6,100 nucleotides of DNA from Prevotellaceae bacterium (GTDB lineage: Bacteria > Bacteroidota > Bacteroidia > Bacteroidales > UBA932): the NCBI GenBank assembly GCA_031273285.1, contig JAISSE010000202.1, forward strand, positions 1 to 6,100, given 5' to 3'. This document shows positions 4,703 through 6,100 of the stretch, one piece after another (within the stretch, counting starts at the first letter, position 1; every line of letters begins with the position of its first letter). The notes below the pieces were generated by a model that was given only the letters and a program-made list of their open reading frames with translations, was not told where the DNA came from and did no database searches. A program made the translations under genes and the position numbers.

Positions 4703-6094
4703 ATGTTTAAAACGGATATATACATAAACAGAAGAAACTCCCTGAGAGAAACGATTACTTCGGGGGTAGTATTGTTTTTGGGGCATGTCGAATCCCCTGT
4801 AAACTATGCCGGAAACACTTATCGTTTCAGGCAGGACAGCAATTTCCTGTACTTTTTCGGACTGAATCTGCCGCAACTTGCAGGAGTGATTGATATCGAA
4901 GAAGGTACGGACTGCATTTACGGCAACGACCCTGATATCGAGGATATCATCTGGACGGGCGACCTTCCTTCCATGGAGCAGTTTGCGGCGCAGGTCGGGG
5001 TCAATTCCGTCCTGCCCTACAGAGATTTGCGAATCAAACTGCTGTCGGCTATCAGGAAAGGGCGCAAGATACATTTTACTCCTCCCTATCGGGGCGACAG
5101 TAAGATTGCCCTGTCGGAACTGCTTGGCATACAAATCGGAGAACTTGGCGATTATGTGTCCAAAAAGTTGGTGAAATCGATAGTGCGGCTTCGTTCCGAA
5201 AAAGAACCCTGCGAAATCGAAGAGATTGAAAGAGCCTGCAACACAGGGTACGAAATGCACACTCTCGCAATGCGGCTGTGCAGACCCGGAATATACGAGT
5301 ATCAGATTACCGGAGCAATGGAAGGAATTGCGGGCGCGGCAAACGGAATGACTTCGTTTCCAAGCATTCAGTCCCAAAATTCGGAAATACTGCACAACCA
5401 TAATCACAACAATATTCTCCAAGCCGGTAAAATGCTCGTAACCGACGCGGGAGCGGAAACCTACATGGGTTATGCCTCCGATTTTACGCGGACAATCCCC
5501 GTGGACGGCAAATTCACAGCCAAACAGCTGGATATATACAATATTGTTCTGGCGGCAAACAATCTTGCTCAGGCGCTCGCCAAACCGGAAATGTTTTACT
5601 ATGACGTCCATATGGCTGCCGCAAAGGTTATTACCGAAGGGCTGAAAAATGTCGGCTTGATGAAAGGAAATGTCGATGACGCCGTTCGATGCGGTGCGCA
5701 CGCCCTGTTTTTCCCGCACGGTCTGGGGCACATGATGGGGCTTGATGTTCACGACATGGAAGACCTCGGCGAAAAATATGTCGGTTATGATGATGAAATA
5801 CAGCGTTCGACACAGTTCGGAACGGCGAATTTGCGTCTGGGACGCAGGCTGAAAAAGAATTTTGTCCTGACCGTTGAACCCGGAATATATTTTATCCCCG
5901 CCCTGATTGCCAAATGGAAATCGGAAAAAATCAACAGTTCGTTTATCAATTTCCAGAAAGTGGACGAATATCTCGATTTCGGAGGAATAAGGCTGGAAGA
6001 CAATATCGTAATAACGGATACGGGATGCCGGCGACTCGGCGAAAAACGTATACCGATAACAAAAGACGAAGTAGAAGAAGAAATGAGTAAATAA
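4703..6094 (+). CDS. pepP: Xaa-Pro aminopeptidase (aminopeptidase P), M24B metallopeptidase
   Basis: This complete 463-residue cytoplasmic enzyme releases an N-terminal residue that precedes proline, using two metal ions (normally Mn2+). The N-terminal aminopeptidase P domain (about 1-150) contains NTYRFRQDSNFLYFFGL (38-54). The C-terminal pita-bread domain (about 170-440) has all five expected metal ligands: Asp248 (TDAGAE), Asp260 (SDFTRT), His343 (HGLGHMMG), Glu392 (VEPGIYF) and Glu432 (RLEDN). The supporting histidines His231, His339 and His350 match those of E. coli PepP (His243, His350, His361). Length is normal. Residues 231-236 alternate His and Asn (HNHNHN), a local feature near the active-site His231. 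The ATG at 4703 is the natural start: it follows a strong promoter and begins the usual N-terminal domain. It is complete with TAA at 6092-6094. The similar prolidase (PepQ) is less likely because the N-terminal domain and motif set fit AMP. Confidence 0.96.
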   Translation: MFKTDIYINRRNSLRETITSGVVLFLGHVESPVNYAGNTYRFRQDSNFLYFFGLNLPQLAGVIDIEEGTDCIYGNDPDIEDIIWTGDLPSMEQFAAQVGVNSVLPYRDLRIKLLSAIRKGRKIHFTPPYRGDSKIALSELLGIQIGELGDYVSKKLVKSIVRLRSEKEPCEIEEIERACNTGYEMHTLAMRLCRPGIYEYQITGAMEGIAGAANGMTSFPSIQSQNSEILHNHNHNNILQAGKMLVTDAGAETYMGYASDFTRTIPVDGKFTAKQLDIYNIVLAANNLAQALAKPEMFYYDVHMAAAKVITEGLKNVGLMKGNVDDAVRCGAHALFFPHGLGHMMGLDVHDMEDLGEKYVGYDDEIQRSTQFGTANLRLGRRLKKNFVLTVEPGIYFIPALIAKWKSEKINSSFINFQKVDEYLDFGGIRLEDNIVITDTGCRRLGEKRIPITKDEVEEEMSK

Positions 6095-6100
6095 GTTATG

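Noticed and set aside
4658..5752. A 364-codon open frame on the minus strand opposite pepP
   Set aside because: It lies almost entirely antisense to a gene with all catalytic residues intact. Its product is rich in His, Cys, Arg and Phe with no recognisable domain, as expected of a shadow frame.
6098..6100. ATG at the right edge as the start of another gene
   Set aside because: Only the three bases of a possible start codon are present, so nothing can be supported.

Overview
The window looks like chromosomal DNA of a Bacteroidetes species, probably Bacteroidales. Three things point there. The upstream regions carry exact matches to the Bacteroidetes promoter pattern (TTTG, about 20 nt, TAnnTTTG). 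No start codon has a clear Shine-Dalgarno sequence. The SppA and PepP proteins have the lengths and wording usual in that phylum. The assignment is inferred from these features, not from a database search.

Layout, left to right. On the minus strand lies the 5' part of a small membrane-protein gene (230 to 3) that runs off the left edge. Just upstream of it, on the same strand, is a complete sppA (2012 to 291), a membrane-anchored signal peptide peptidase. The two are 60 nt apart and probably co-transcribed. A 464-nt divergent intergenic region (2013-2476) follows. It holds the sppA promoter, then about 270 nt of four consecutive short-period tandem repeat tracts (periods 9, 7, 9 and 7 bp) with one perfect terminator-like hairpin among them, then the promoter region of the next gene. 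On the plus strand come a 689-residue exported protein I do not recognise (2477-4546), a 156-nt gap with three inverted repeats and a strong promoter match, and a complete Xaa-Pro aminopeptidase gene, pepP (4703-6094). The window ends 6 nt after its stop.

How the genes relate. SppA is a membrane protease that degrades leftover signal peptides. Aminopeptidase P is a manganese enzyme that removes N-terminal residues preceding proline. Both are housekeeping peptidases, but they are transcribed from separate, oppositely oriented promoters and nothing shows that they act together. The unknown protein has its own promoter region and a terminator-like stretch behind it, so it is probably a single-gene unit. 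I see no phage, IS, CRISPR, tRNA or rRNA. The most unusual parts are the layered repeat region between the divergent promoters and the uncharacterised exported protein. I found no convincing evidence of a multi-gene novel system.
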